DNA of 10,007 nt. It comes from an uncultured Clostridia bacterium (GTDB lineage: Bacteria; Bacillota; Clostridia; TANB77; CAG-508). The notes below the pieces were generated by a model. That model searched no databases. It was given only the letters and a program-made list of their open reading frames with translations, and was not told the DNA's origin. The translations under genes were made by a program, and so were the position numbers. The DNA lies in the NCBI GenBank assembly GCA_947631725.1, contig CANRML010000044.1, forward strand, positions 1 through 10,007. The letters are read 5' to 3'. How positions within the stretch are numbered: position 1 is the stretch's first letter; the number at the start of each line of letters is the position of its first letter. Positions 1-8,335 of the stretch are shown piece after piece.

Positions 1-621
1 GTTAAAAACATATCAAAAACAGTAGATGGAGTAAAACTATTAGACAATGTATCATTTACATTTAAGCAAGATAATAAAATAGCAATATTAGCAGACAATG
101 AAAATGCCAAAACAATACTATTCCAAATAATAGCAGGAGAAATAGAGCCAGATTCAGGAGAAATAATTTGGGGAACAACAATTACCAAGAACTATTTCCC
201 AAAAGACAACAACTATTTATTTGAAACAGACGAAAATATCACAGAATGGCTACGCAAATACTCAAAAGACCCAGATGAAACATATGTAAGAAGTTTCCTA
301 GGAAGGATGCTATTCTCAGGAGATGAAGCATTAAAAAATGTAAAAATTCTATCAGGAGGAGAAAAAGTAAGATGTGTATTATCAAAAATGATGTTGTCAG
401 AAGCAAACTTTTTAATATTTGATGAGCCAACAAACCATTTAGATATGGAAAGCATTACAGCATTAAATAATGGGATGCAAAACTTTAAAGGAAATATGAT
501 ATTCACATCACATGACCACCAGTTAATGCAAACAGTAGCAAACAGAATAATAGACATTAAAGAAAATGGACAAGTAATAGACAAAGAAGTAACTTATAAC
601 GAATATTTAGGAATAGAATAA
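1..621 (+). CDS. ABC-F family ATPase, C-terminal part (5' end outside window)
   Basis: Reading frame 1 is open from the first base and gives the last 206 residues of an ABC-F protein, the soluble tandem-ATPase family that acts on ribosomes rather than in membrane transport. The visible part is the second nucleotide-binding domain: a degenerate Walker A (ADNENAKT, residues 31-38 of the visible part), signature LSGGE (117-121), Walker B FLIFDE followed by PTNHLD (137-147), and the switch histidine in TSHDH (H171). The PTNHLD stretch is typical of ABC-F. The Walker A keeps the lysine but lacks the GxxGxGK[ST] glycines; I recall similar AKTTLF-type second sites in Firmicute YbiT/YkpA-like members, so this subgroup is a guess. 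The first ATPase domain and linker lie upstream of the window. The gene is followed closely by tex and is probably co-transcribed with it. An ATG at 307 lies inside the domain and is not a gene start. Confidence 0.9.
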   Translation, partial: VKNISKTVDGVKLLDNVSFTFKQDNKIAILADNENAKTILFQIIAGEIEPDSGEIIWGTTITKNYFPKDNNYLFETDENITEWLRKYSKDPDETYVRSFLGRMLFSGDEALKNVKILSGGEKVRCVLSKMMLSEANFLIFDEPTNHLDMESITALNNGMQNFKGNMIFTSHDHQLMQTVANRIIDIKENGQVIDKEVTYNEYLGIE

Positions 622-623
622 AA

Positions 624-632
624 GAAAGAGAG
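624..632 (+). promoter_or_regulatory. weak, purine-rich ribosome binding site for tex
   Basis: The 18-nt gap between the ABC-F stop and the tex ATG contains GAAAGAGAG, ending 7 nt before the ATG. It is purine-rich and correctly spaced but lacks a GGAG core, unlike the strong AAGGAG sites of the − strand genes in this window. Translation of tex may therefore lean on read-through of ribosomes from the upstream gene. Confidence 0.45.
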
Positions 633-639
633 AAAAAAT

Positions 640-2823
640 ATGGACAAAATCAACAAATTAATTGCAGAAGAACTACAAATTAAAGAAGGACAAGTAGAAG
701 CGGCAGTAAAACTAATAGATGAAGGAAACACAATCCCATTTATAGCAAGATATAGAAAAGAAGTAACAGGAGGATTAAGTGACGAAACACTTAGGGACTT
801 AGGAGAAAGACTTTCATACCTAAGGAACTTAGAACAAAGAAAAGCAGAAGTCATAAAATCAATAGAAGAACAGGGAAAACTAACAGACGAAATTCTACAA
901 GCAGTTGCTATATGTAAAACACTTGCAGAAGTAGAGGACATATATAGACCATATAAGCAAAAGAAAAAAACAAGAGCAACAGTAGCAAAGGCTAAAGGTT
1001 TAGAACCATTAGCAGAAATTATCATAAAACAAGAAGAAACTAAACCAATAGAAGAAATAGCAAAACAATATATAAATATTGATAAATTAGACGAAAAAGA
1101 AAAACAAGACAAAGACAAAGTAGTAAACTCAGCTGAAGAAGCAATACAAGGAGCATTAGACATCATAGCAGAAGACATATCAGATAACAGCAAATATAGA
1201 AAAGAAATAAAAAGACAATGTTATCGTGAAGCAGGAATAGATACAAAAGCAACAGATGAAGAGAAAAAATCAAACTATGAAATGTATTATGATAAACAAG
1301 AGCCAATAAAATATATTCCAAGCCATAGAATATTAGCAATAAATAGGGGAGAAAAAGAAGAGTACCTAAAAGTAAAAATACAAAAACCAGAAGAAAAAAT
1401 AATAAGCTATATAGAAAGAGACATAATAAAAGGTGAAACACAATTTACAAATATGTTAAAAGAGACAATACAAGACAGTTTTAAAAGACTAATAGAGCCA
1501 TCAATAGAAAGAGAAATACGTTCAGACTTAACGGAAAAAGCCGAAGAAAAAGCAATCAAAGTATTTGGACAAAATGCAAAACAATTGCTATTGGGAGCAC
1601 CAATAAAAGGAAAAACAGTTATGGGATTTGACCCAGCATATAGAACAGGATGCAAAATAGCAGTAATAGACGAAACAGGAAAGGTTTTAGACTATACAAC
1701 AGTATATCCAACAGAACCACAAAATGACGTAGAAGGAGCAAAAAAAGAACTACTAAAGTTGATTGAAAAAGACAAAATAGATATGATAGCAATAGGAAAT
1801 GGAACAGCATCAAGAGAATCAGAAATGTTTGTTGCAGATTTGATAAAAGAAGCAAAAAGAGACATACATTATGCAATTGTTAGTGAAGCAGGAGCATCAG
1901 TATATTCTGCATCAAAATTAGCAACAGAAGAATATCCAGACATAAATGTATCAATAAGAGGAGCAATATCAATAGCAAGGAGATTACAAGACCCATTAGC
2001 AGAACTTGTAAAAATAGACCCAAAAGCTATTGGAGTAGGCCAATATCAACATGATGTAAATCAAAAAAGATTAGCAGAAAGCTTAACAGGAGTAGTAGAA
2101 GATAGTGTTAATAAAGTAGGAGTAGATGTAAATACAGCAACACCATCACTATTATCATATGTATCAGGAATAAATAGTACAATAGCAAAAAATATAGTAA
2201 AATATAGAGATGAAAATGGTAAATTAAAAAACAGAAAAGAACTATTAAAAGTGCCTAAACTAGGGAAAGTAGCATTTGAACAATGTGCAGGATTTTTAAG
2301 AATATTAGATGGAGACAATCCATTAGAAATAACAGCAGTACACCCAGAAAGCTATGAAGCAACAGAAAAATTACTACAAAAAATAGGATTTAAAAAACAA
2401 GACATAAAAGACAAAGACAAATTAGTTGAAATTAAACAAAAATTAAAAACGATAGATATTACACAAACTGCAAAAGAACTAGAAATAGGTGAAATGACAT
2501 TAACAGATATAATATCAGAACTATCAAAACCAGGAAGAGACCCAAGAGAAGATATGCCAAAACCAATATTGCGTTCAGATGTCTTAAAAATAGAAGACTT
2601 AAAAGAAGGCATGATAGTAACAGGAACAGTAAGAAATGTAATAGACTTCGGGGCATTTGTAGATATAGGAGTAAAACATGATGGATTAGTACATATATCA
2701 GAAATGAGTGATAAATATATAAAAAATCCATCAGAAGTAGTATCAGTTGGTGATATTATAAAAGTTAAAGTAATAAAAATAGACTTAGAAAGACAAAAAG
2801 TTGGATTATCAATGAAAATTTGA
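640..2823 (+). CDS. tex: Tex family RNA-binding protein (S1 domain)
   Basis: A complete 727-residue protein, close to the usual 720-780 of Tex/YhgF/YdcI proteins. Tex is a conserved cytoplasmic nucleic-acid-binding protein linked to transcription and RNA metabolism; its exact role is not settled. Domains seen in order: the N-terminal Tex helical/HTH region, with the characteristic stretch IPFIARYRKEVTGGL near residues 31-45; a YqgF/RNase H-like domain starting about residue 328 at MGFDPAYRTGCKIAV; a helix-hairpin-helix region at about 500-555 (LLSYVSGINSTIAKNIV and KVPKLGKVAFEQCAGF); and a C-terminal S1 domain from about 655 to the end (GTVRNVIDFGAFVDIGV, then HDGLVHISEMS). The ATG at 640 gives the natural Tex N-terminus (MDKINKLIAEEL). 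The gene is 18 nt after the ABC-F gene and probably in the same operon. Synonymous sites are almost all A, giving an extremely purine-rich coding strand. Confidence 0.96.
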   Translation: MDKINKLIAEELQIKEGQVEAAVKLIDEGNTIPFIARYRKEVTGGLSDETLRDLGERLSYLRNLEQRKAEVIKSIEEQGKLTDEILQAVAICKTLAEVEDIYRPYKQKKKTRATVAKAKGLEPLAEIIIKQEETKPIEEIAKQYINIDKLDEKEKQDKDKVVNSAEEAIQGALDIIAEDISDNSKYRKEIKRQCYREAGIDTKATDEEKKSNYEMYYDKQEPIKYIPSHRILAINRGEKEEYLKVKIQKPEEKIISYIERDIIKGETQFTNMLKETIQDSFKRLIEPSIEREIRSDLTEKAEEKAIKVFGQNAKQLLLGAPIKGKTVMGFDPAYRTGCKIAVIDETGKVLDYTTVYPTEPQNDVEGAKKELLKLIEKDKIDMIAIGNGTASRESEMFVADLIKEAKRDIHYAIVSEAGASVYSASKLATEEYPDINVSIRGAISIARRLQDPLAELVKIDPKAIGVGQYQHDVNQKRLAESLTGVVEDSVNKVGVDVNTATPSLLSYVSGINSTIAKNIVKYRDENGKLKNRKELLKVPKLGKVAFEQCAGFLRILDGDNPLEITAVHPESYEATEKLLQKIGFKKQDIKDKDKLVEIKQKLKTIDITQTAKELEIGEMTLTDIISELSKPGRDPREDMPKPILRSDVLKIEDLKEGMIVTGTVRNVIDFGAFVDIGVKHDGLVHISEMSDKYIKNPSEVVSVGDIIKVKVIKIDLERQKVGLSMKI

Positions 2824-2824
2824 T

Positions 2825-2867
2825 TAAATAAAAAATATTACTGAAAAACAGTAATATTTTTTATTTA
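2825..2867. terminator. bidirectional intrinsic terminator between convergent genes
   Basis: A perfect 19-bp inverted repeat: arms 2825-2843 and 2849-2867 around a five-A loop. It lies directly after the tex stop codon (2821-2823) and overlaps the stop and last codons of the HD-GYP gene, which ends at 2861. The inner 4 bp contain the G-C pairs (ACTG/CAGT); the outer part is A/T, so each strand shows a stem followed by a run of six U residues (2857-2862 on the + strand). By symmetry it can end both converging transcripts. Confidence 0.8.
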
Positions 2868-3922
2868 TATTTATTCATAATCTCTTGAATAAAAGAAAAA
2901 TCATTTTCTAAAATATCTAAGAATAAATTTACTATATCTGGATCAAATTGTGTACCAGAACAACGCTTTAATTCACTAATAACAGTCTCCATAGGAAGAG
3001 AATCACGATAAGAACGTCGAGAAGTCATTGCATCAAAACTATCTGCAACTGAAGTGATTCTAGCAAGATATGGAATATCATTACCTTTCAAACGGCTAGG
3101 ATATCCAGAACCATCAAATTTTTCATGATGATGTTCAACTATAGGCAAAATATCCTGAAAAATAGAAGCATTTGAAAGAATATGAACACCAATATTAGGA
3201 TGTTGCTTAATTTGAGAATATTCATCATCAGTTAAAGTAGAACCCTTTTGCAAAATACTATCAGGCACACCAATTTTTCCAATATCATGGAATAAACCTC
3301 CAAGATGTAAAGTTTTTAAATCTTCCTCAGAAAGCCCTAACTTTTTTCCAATTAACACAGAATATTCAGCAACTCTATCAGAATGACCACGAGTATAAAT
3401 ATCTTTAGCTTCAACTGTGTAACGAAGAGTTTCAATACTTTCCAAATAAGCCTGCTCTAATTTTTCATAAGTATCACTCAATTGATTATTTATACTTTTA
3501 ATTTCGTTCATTTGTTTAATAGACTTTATACCAGACTCAATAAGCAATAATAATTGATCAAACTTATCACTTTTTTCGCAATAACCTTGTATATCTAATT
3601 TTTTAATTGTTTCCAAAGGTGGAGCCAAATCCTTATGACCAGTTAAAAGTAAAATATATAAATCCTTATTAAATTTACGAATCTCTTCAACTACTTGGTC
3701 ACCATGGAAAGGAGTCATAATAAAATCTAGAATCATTAAATCAAAATGTTCATTTTTTACCTTTTCTATTGCCTCCATTGGATCAGTAACGCCAACAAAC
3801 TGGTATCCAGTCCTCTTTAGAAAAATAGATAAAGAATCAACAATACCAATTTCATCATCAACAGCAATAATTTTATATGTACCATTTTCAGAACTTTCAA
3901 TATTCTGTAAGCCTTTTCTCAT
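2861..3922 (-). CDS. response regulator with REC and HD-GYP domains, predicted cyclic-di-GMP phosphodiesterase
   Basis: A 353-residue protein, RpfG-like in architecture. The N-terminal receiver domain (about 16-135) has the acidic pair D22/D23 (VDDE), phospho-acceptor D66 (LMILDF), T94 (LLLTGH) and K117 (YCEKSD), so it should accept phosphate. A helical linker, possibly coiled coil (about 135-165), leads to an HD-GYP domain with HSDRVAEYS, the metal-binding HDIGK (from H212), the HHH cluster with EKFDGSGYP (GYP at 273-275) and VADSFDAMTSRRSYR. This family hydrolyses cyclic di-GMP; that activity is inferred from intact motifs. Start: a TTG at 3931 is also in frame, but AAGGAG abuts it with no spacing, whereas the ATG at 3922 is 9 nt after that site. 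The gene follows the histidine kinase gene but has its own promoter and lies behind a terminator. The kinase is the likely partner, judged only from adjacency. Confidence 0.94.
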   Translation of the reverse strand: MRKGLQNIESSENGTYKIIAVDDEIGIVDSLSIFLKRTGYQFVGVTDPMEAIEKVKNEHFDLMILDFIMTPFHGDQVVEEIRKFNKDLYILLLTGHKDLAPPLETIKKLDIQGYCEKSDKFDQLLLLIESGIKSIKQMNEIKSINNQLSDTYEKLEQAYLESIETLRYTVEAKDIYTRGHSDRVAEYSVLIGKKLGLSEEDLKTLHLGGLFHDIGKIGVPDSILQKGSTLTDDEYSQIKQHPNIGVHILSNASIFQDILPIVEHHHEKFDGSGYPSRLKGNDIPYLARITSVADSFDAMTSRRSYRDSLPMETVISELKRCSGTQFDPDIVNLFLDILENDFSFIQEIMNKYK

Positions 3923-3931
3923 ATAAAACAA

Positions 3932-3937
3932 CTCCTT
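3932..3937 (-). promoter_or_regulatory. ribosome binding site that decides the HD-GYP start
   Basis: AAGGAG on the − strand, nine bases before the ATG at 3922. It directly touches the in-frame TTG at 3931, which rules that codon out as the start. Confidence 0.85.
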
Positions 3938-3946
3938 TTCGAAATT

Positions 3947-3975
3947 ATTATATTAGTAAAAAAGAATAAATGCAA
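3947..3975 (-). promoter_or_regulatory. predicted sigma-A promoter for the HD-GYP gene
   Basis: On the − strand there is a −35 element TTGCAT (3970-3975), an exact 17-nt spacer, and a −10 element TATAAT (3947-3952). Transcription should begin near 3940, giving a leader of only about 18 nt that consists almost entirely of the ribosome binding site. It lies just downstream of the kinase terminator, so the regulator can be expressed separately from the NRPS-kinase message. Confidence 0.75.
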
Positions 3976-4006
3976 GCATTTTCCACAAATTTATATAATA
4001 AAGTGC

Positions 4007-4037
4007 AAAAAGTCCGCTTAGAATTTATAAGCGGACT
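4007..4037 (-). terminator. intrinsic terminator after the histidine kinase gene
   Basis: A 10-bp perfect GC-containing stem (arms 4011-4020 and 4028-4037, AGTCCGCTTA against TAAGCGGACT) around a 7-nt loop. On the − strand it is followed by five T residues (the first is shared with the stem base). It begins six bases after the kinase stop codon. It should end or attenuate the NRPS-kinase transcript before the HD-GYP gene. Confidence 0.85.
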
Positions 4038-4042
4038 AAATT

Positions 4043-6052
4043 TTATTTAGAAAGAGGCAATAAAATGTAAAATGTAGTGCCCTCACCTTTTTTTGTTTCA
4101 AAAGTGATATCTCCACCAAAATGTCCCTTGATAGTAGAATATGACATATATAATCCAAGGCCAGTACCACTTTTACCCTTTGTAGTAATCATTTCTGTAA
4201 ATAATTTATTTTTTACTTTATCTGATAAGCCTGGGCCATAATCTTTAATAGAAATAATCAAATTATTATTTTCCTTATAAATAGTTAAGTCAATATTTTG
4301 ATTAGGCTTTCCATCATATGCCTGAATAGAATTAGAAATCATATTATTAATAACCTGAACTAAACTATTAATTTCTCCATGTAATTCTGTATTTTTAGGA
4401 ACTTGTAAAGAAATATTCAAATAAACAAGAGCATTTTTCAATTCATGTCTCATTAAAATATCAATACGCTTAACAAGTTCTTCAACATCAAAAGTAATAT
4501 TATCAACTTCAGACATAGCAACAGCTTGTCCCTTTACGGCAGAAATAACATCAGACATATATTCAGAATATTCTTTAACCTTTTCTACCCAAACAGTCAT
4601 ATCATGAGCAATCTCGTGATGATCTTGAGAATTAACTTCAGGATCATCAATAGAAGAATCATATTCTTTAATTAAATCATTTAAACCTTCTGCAGCTCCA
4701 GAAATTGACATTATAGGAGTTTTTAAGTTATGAGCAATACCTCCAACCAATTGACCAAGAGAAGCCAAACGCTCTCTTTCCATTAATATTTGTTGATTAT
4801 CATGTATTTGAGTTATATTCTTTTCAGTTAAATCTTGAATTTTATTAAAAGCAACAGTCAATTCACCTAATTCATCATTAGATACTATAGGTATTTTCTC
4901 AAACTCCTCATTATTTTTAGTATTTATCTCATTAAGACCATTTACAATAATCTTAATTTGACTAGAAAGAGAAGAAGAATAATACCAAACTAGGAAAGAA
5001 ATTATACCAAATAGCACAACAAATGTTGTAATCATATAAACTAATGCATCTTCTCCAGATATAGGAAAACGAACACCAATAATATAATCCTCACCATTAT
5101 TAGAGATATGTTTAATATATCCTTGAGTATTTACAGCATAATGTTCGTAAACTCTGCCATCATATTGATCAGATAATTCATATATATACTTTTTAAAAAA
5201 GTCAGTCAAAGGAACACCATCAGAAGTTATGATATTTTTATCAGAGTCAATAATAAAATAAGAGTGGGTATTATCAATATATTCTAAATGACTTAACTCA
5301 GCCATCAACTCACTATCTGTATAATAAGTGTTATCTTCAAAATTATAATTTAATTCATTTTTATAATACTCATAAAAATCATTTCCTCTTACATTTACCA
5401 AACGATAATATGAAACTATAACTGTAAAAAACAAACCTGCAACAAGTAGTGGCAATAACAATAAAATCATATCATTTGACAATTTATAATGCTTTTTAAT
5501 AGGTAAACGATTTTCCTTAAAAGTTGATATAAGAATAGGCTTGAACAAATTTTTAGAAAACACATAAGAGATAGTTGCATTAAATGTCAAAATAGAAATC
5601 CATAGAATTGCAACAGTTATACCAGAAGACTCTAACTCATGCTTTACGATAGGCATCCCAAGCCCAATAGTAATGGCAATAAAAGGTATAATAATTTGTA
5701 ACAAATAAAATTTTGTAGGAGCAGTCAATAAAGTTTTTCTAACTTCTTCTATGGTATATTTAGAATTACTACCTTTTCTTTCCCAATCTGCAATTTTCTT
5801 AAATAGAAAAAACCTTTGGTAAATAACAAATAAAGTAATTACTACAACATATAAAGATACAAATTGTGCAGTATAAGAAAGTCCTCCATATTCAACTTGA
5901 AAAGGTGTATCAACTGTACCTGGTGGATAATTTAGAATTCTATGCATAAGAGGATATAAAACCCAAGCACATATTGATAAAGTTATGACATAAGACAAAA
6001 TAACTTTTTGATAGGTATATAAATGAAAACCTTTTTTTGTTTCTTTTTGCAT
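4043..6052 (-). CDS. membrane sensor histidine kinase, six TM segments with extracytoplasmic loop
   Basis: A 669-residue sensor kinase. Five hydrophobic segments come first (about 16-36, 61-83, 116-136, 144-166, 194-216), then an extracytoplasmic region of roughly 120 residues (217-336), a sixth TM (337-358), and a HAMP-like linker (about 360-412). The H-box has the phospho-acceptor H441 in AHNLKTPIM. The catalytic ATPase domain shows an N-box (NNMISNSIQAYDG, 569-581), a G1-type motif KDYGPGL (603-609) and G2 SGTGLGLYMSYSTIKG (628-643), so it looks active. Start: the ATG at 6052 is 6 nt after AAGGAGGG, whereas an in-frame TTG at 6055 is only 3 nt away. The gene begins 12 nt after the NRPS stop, and the ribosome binding site overlaps that stop, so co-transcription and coupling are likely. 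The next gene on the same strand is an HD-GYP response regulator, its probable partner. The ligand is unknown. Confidence 0.93.
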   Translation of the reverse strand: MQKETKKGFHLYTYQKVILSYVITLSICAWVLYPLMHRILNYPPGTVDTPFQVEYGGLSYTAQFVSLYVVVITLFVIYQRFFLFKKIADWERKGSNSKYTIEEVRKTLLTAPTKFYLLQIIIPFIAITIGLGMPIVKHELESSGITVAILWISILTFNATISYVFSKNLFKPILISTFKENRLPIKKHYKLSNDMILLLLPLLVAGLFFTVIVSYYRLVNVRGNDFYEYYKNELNYNFEDNTYYTDSELMAELSHLEYIDNTHSYFIIDSDKNIITSDGVPLTDFFKKYIYELSDQYDGRVYEHYAVNTQGYIKHISNNGEDYIIGVRFPISGEDALVYMITTFVVLFGIISFLVWYYSSSLSSQIKIIVNGLNEINTKNNEEFEKIPIVSNDELGELTVAFNKIQDLTEKNITQIHDNQQILMERERLASLGQLVGGIAHNLKTPIMSISGAAEGLNDLIKEYDSSIDDPEVNSQDHHEIAHDMTVWVEKVKEYSEYMSDVISAVKGQAVAMSEVDNITFDVEELVKRIDILMRHELKNALVYLNISLQVPKNTELHGEINSLVQVINNMISNSIQAYDGKPNQNIDLTIYKENNNLIISIKDYGPGLSDKVKNKLFTEMITTKGKSGTGLGLYMSYSTIKGHFGGDITFETKKGEGTTFYILLPLSK

Positions 6053-6058
6053 CAATAT

Positions 6059-6066
6059 CCCTCCTT
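6059..6066 (-). promoter_or_regulatory. ribosome binding site of the kinase overlapping the NRPS stop codon
   Basis: The − strand reads TAAGGAGGG. The two A bases of the NRPS stop codon (TAA, 6067-6065) are the first two bases of the strong AAGGAGGG site for the kinase ATG at 6052. This arrangement points to translational coupling and a shared transcript. Confidence 0.8.
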
Positions 6067-8335
6067 AGATAAATTGAATATTTTTACAATATTCTATAAT
6101 TTTTGTAAGATATTTTAAATCTATTTTATGATAATGAAAATCAATATTATCTAAATATTTTAAAGTAATATTACATTGAGTTTTTACATTTAAACTAGCA
6201 GTATTAGTATGTAAATTAAAATCATTTATTATCAATGAATTAGAATCTAGATTCATCTTCATAATTTTTTTATAAAAATCATTATCTTTTATAATTCTAA
6301 TTGGATAATTTAAAAGTTCAAGTTTGTCAATTAAAGTTTTCATATTGAATTTTTGAGGATTCATTATATGAAAAATTTTATTTTGATTACTATAGTTATA
6401 GACCATACTAATAATAGCTAATGCAACATCATCAACAGGAGACAAATCAAATTCTTGAAAAATACCACTTTCGTAAAAAATTTTATTTGTCAAAATAAAC
6501 TGTAACTTGTTATAAAAAGCATTACTATCAATATTATATTGGAAAAATCCATCACTATATCTACCAGTCAAATTACCAATTCTAAAAATATTAGCTTTTA
6601 ATAATCCCTGTCTCATATTTTGAATTAGATAATCTTCTGCCAACAATTTACTCTTAATATAATAATTTTCCTGATAATTTTGTCCGATAAAGAAATTTTC
6701 TTCAGAAAAATTAACAATATCAGAAGTTTGAGATAATGGCATAAAATCACAAGAAACACTTGTAGTAGAAATATGATTTAAACAAATACCATATTTCATA
6801 CAAAAATTAGCAATATTTTTTGTACCTTCTAAATTTACTTTTTTAAATTCATCATATTTTCCGATATGTTTAACAATAGCAGCACAATGTATTAAAGTAT
6901 CAATAGTATTTCCCAACTTATCTAATAATTCATCTGATAAACCTAAATTTTTATACCTAATGTCACCAACTACTATTTCAATTCTATTAAACAAAAAATC
7001 ATCTGCATATTTATCTTTAAAATAAAATTTAAAAATATTAGAAATCCTATTTTTAGCATTTTTAACATTAGAAGCTCGCACCAAACAAAATATCTTTGCT
7101 TTTGTATTAAGTAATGCTTCAAGAATATGAACTCCTAAAAATCCAGTACAACCTGTTAGCAAAATATTTTTTGGGTGAGTTTTTTTAACTTTTAATTTAC
7201 TTAAATCATGTTTCAAAAATAAATTATTATCACTAGTTAAAGAAGAATCACTAGAACTAGGGATTTGTTCTAAAGCAAAACATAAATCTTTTACATTAGA
7301 ATAATCATAAAAATATCTTGTAGGTATAGAGATACCTAAACTAGACAATTGAGATTGCACTTTAATAATTGCTAAGGAATCTATTCCAATATTATTAAAA
7401 TCCTCATCTATACTAATTTTTTTAATATATAAACATTTTTCTAAAGCACGACAAATACTTTTTTGTAAATCATTTTCAGGCTTTACATAGTGTTCACTTT
7501 TATAAAGACTAAAAGGTGAAGGCAATTTTTCCTTGTCAATTTTACCATTTATAGTAAGAGGAAGTTCAACAAGTGGTATAAAATGAGAAGGAATCATATA
7601 ATTTGGCAATTTATCAGCTAAAAATAATTTCAACTCATAATTTTGAATAGTAAAATCAGAAGTATAATATGCACATAAAAAATCTCTATCATTATAACTA
7701 TAATTTATAACAGTTGCGGTTCTAATAAAAGGATGAGAACTCAAAACAGATTCTATTTCATTAAGCTCAATTCTATAACCTCTAATCTTAACTTGAGAGT
7801 CATTTCTACCATAAAACAACAGCTCTCCCTGAGTAGTCCAACTTACTATATCGCCAGATTTATACATAATAGATTTTGGATTAAATATATCAGGAATAAA
7901 GTTTTTTTCCGTAAGTTCAGGCCTGTTATAATATCCTTTTGAAACACCATCACCACAAATATAAAGTTCTCCCTTTATTCCAGGAGGACAAAGCTTTAGA
8001 TTTTGGTCTAAAACATAAAATCTAACATTAGACAAAGGTTTTCCAATTGTAATAAGTTTTGGATTTCTTTCTAATTTTTTACAACAACAACCAATAGTTG
8101 TTTCAGTAGGTCCATACATATTATATAAATTAGCAGGGAAAAGTCTTTGAATATCTGTTATAAAAGAAGAACTAAAAGACTCTCCGCCAATTCCAATATC
8201 AGTCAAAGAAGAAAAACGATGATTTTCATTTATAGCTGACATCAAAGACTGAATTTTACTAGGAGTACCATATAAAATATTCACTTTATAATTTGTAATC
8301 AAATCATTTAATTTTGAAAAATCAGTTTGCTCTTC
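6065..8335 (-). CDS. NRPS C-terminal fragment: end of A domain, PCP, terminal thioester reductase
   Basis: Downstream piece of a frameshifted NRPS gene; it continues the A domain that the upstream fragment starts. Positions are counted from the TTG at 8302, which has no ribosome binding site and is not a real start. A-domain motifs: A5 NMYGPTETT (61-69), A6 GELYICGDG (111-119), A7 YKSGD (147-151), A8 GRNDSQVKIRGYRIEL (165-180), A9 LPNYMIPS, A10 NGKIDK with K254. The carrier protein has the phosphopantetheine site NIGIDSL (S309). From about 375 on lies an extended short-chain reductase (NAD_binding_4 type): nucleotide-binding TGCTGFLG (383-390), HCAA (472-475), serine/threonine-rich STTSVS, and catalytic pair Y548/K552 in YIKSK. 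Such domains release the thioester-bound peptide with NAD(P)H as an aldehyde, sometimes reduced further to an alcohol. The sequence is intact to its TAA; the kinase gene follows 12 nt later. Confidence 0.88.
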   Translation of the reverse strand, partial: EEQTDFSKLNDLITNYKVNILYGTPSKIQSLMSAINENHRFSSLTDIGIGGESFSSSFITDIQRLFPANLYNMYGPTETTIGCCCKKLERNPKLITIGKPLSNVRFYVLDQNLKLCPPGIKGELYICGDGVSKGYYNRPELTEKNFIPDIFNPKSIMYKSGDIVSWTTQGELLFYGRNDSQVKIRGYRIELNEIESVLSSHPFIRTATVINYSYNDRDFLCAYYTSDFTIQNYELKLFLADKLPNYMIPSHFIPLVELPLTINGKIDKEKLPSPFSLYKSEHYVKPENDLQKSICRALEKCLYIKKISIDEDFNNIGIDSLAIIKVQSQLSSLGISIPTRYFYDYSNVKDLCFALEQIPSSSDSSLTSDNNLFLKHDLSKLKVKKTHPKNILLTGCTGFLGVHILEALLNTKAKIFCLVRASNVKNAKNRISNIFKFYFKDKYADDFLFNRIEIVVGDIRYKNLGLSDELLDKLGNTIDTLIHCAAIVKHIGKYDEFKKVNLEGTKNIANFCMKYGICLNHISTTSVSCDFMPLSQTSDIVNFSEENFFIGQNYQENYYIKSKLLAEDYLIQNMRQGLLKANIFRIGNLTGRYSDGFFQYNIDSNAFYNKLQFILTNKIFYESGIFQEFDLSPVDDVALAIISMVYNYSNQNKIFHIMNPQKFNMKTLIDKLELLNYPIRIIKDNDFYKKIMKMNLDSNSLIINDFNLHTNTASLNVKTQCNITLKYLDNIDFHYHKIDLKYLTKIIEYCKNIQFI

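Noticed and set aside
213..2731. Several − strand reading frames of 64-199 codons
   Set aside because: They are antisense to the ABC-F and tex genes, are rich in Leu/Ser/Phe as expected from reversing A-rich coding sequence, and have no recognisable domains.
6053..6055. TTG as start codon of the histidine kinase
   Set aside because: It is only 3 nt from the Shine-Dalgarno core, while the adjacent ATG at 6052 has 6 nt spacing and is the better codon.
7733..7942. 69-codon + strand reading frame
   Set aside because: It lies wholly antisense to well-conserved A-domain motifs A6-A8 and has no family resemblance; it is a shadow of the NRPS gene.
6065..8302. Downstream NRPS part as an independently started protein from TTG at 8302
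   Set aside because: There is no ribosome binding site at proper spacing before the TTG, and the start would fall in the middle of a conserved A-domain region whose upstream residues (EEQTDFSKLND) are also encoded in that frame.
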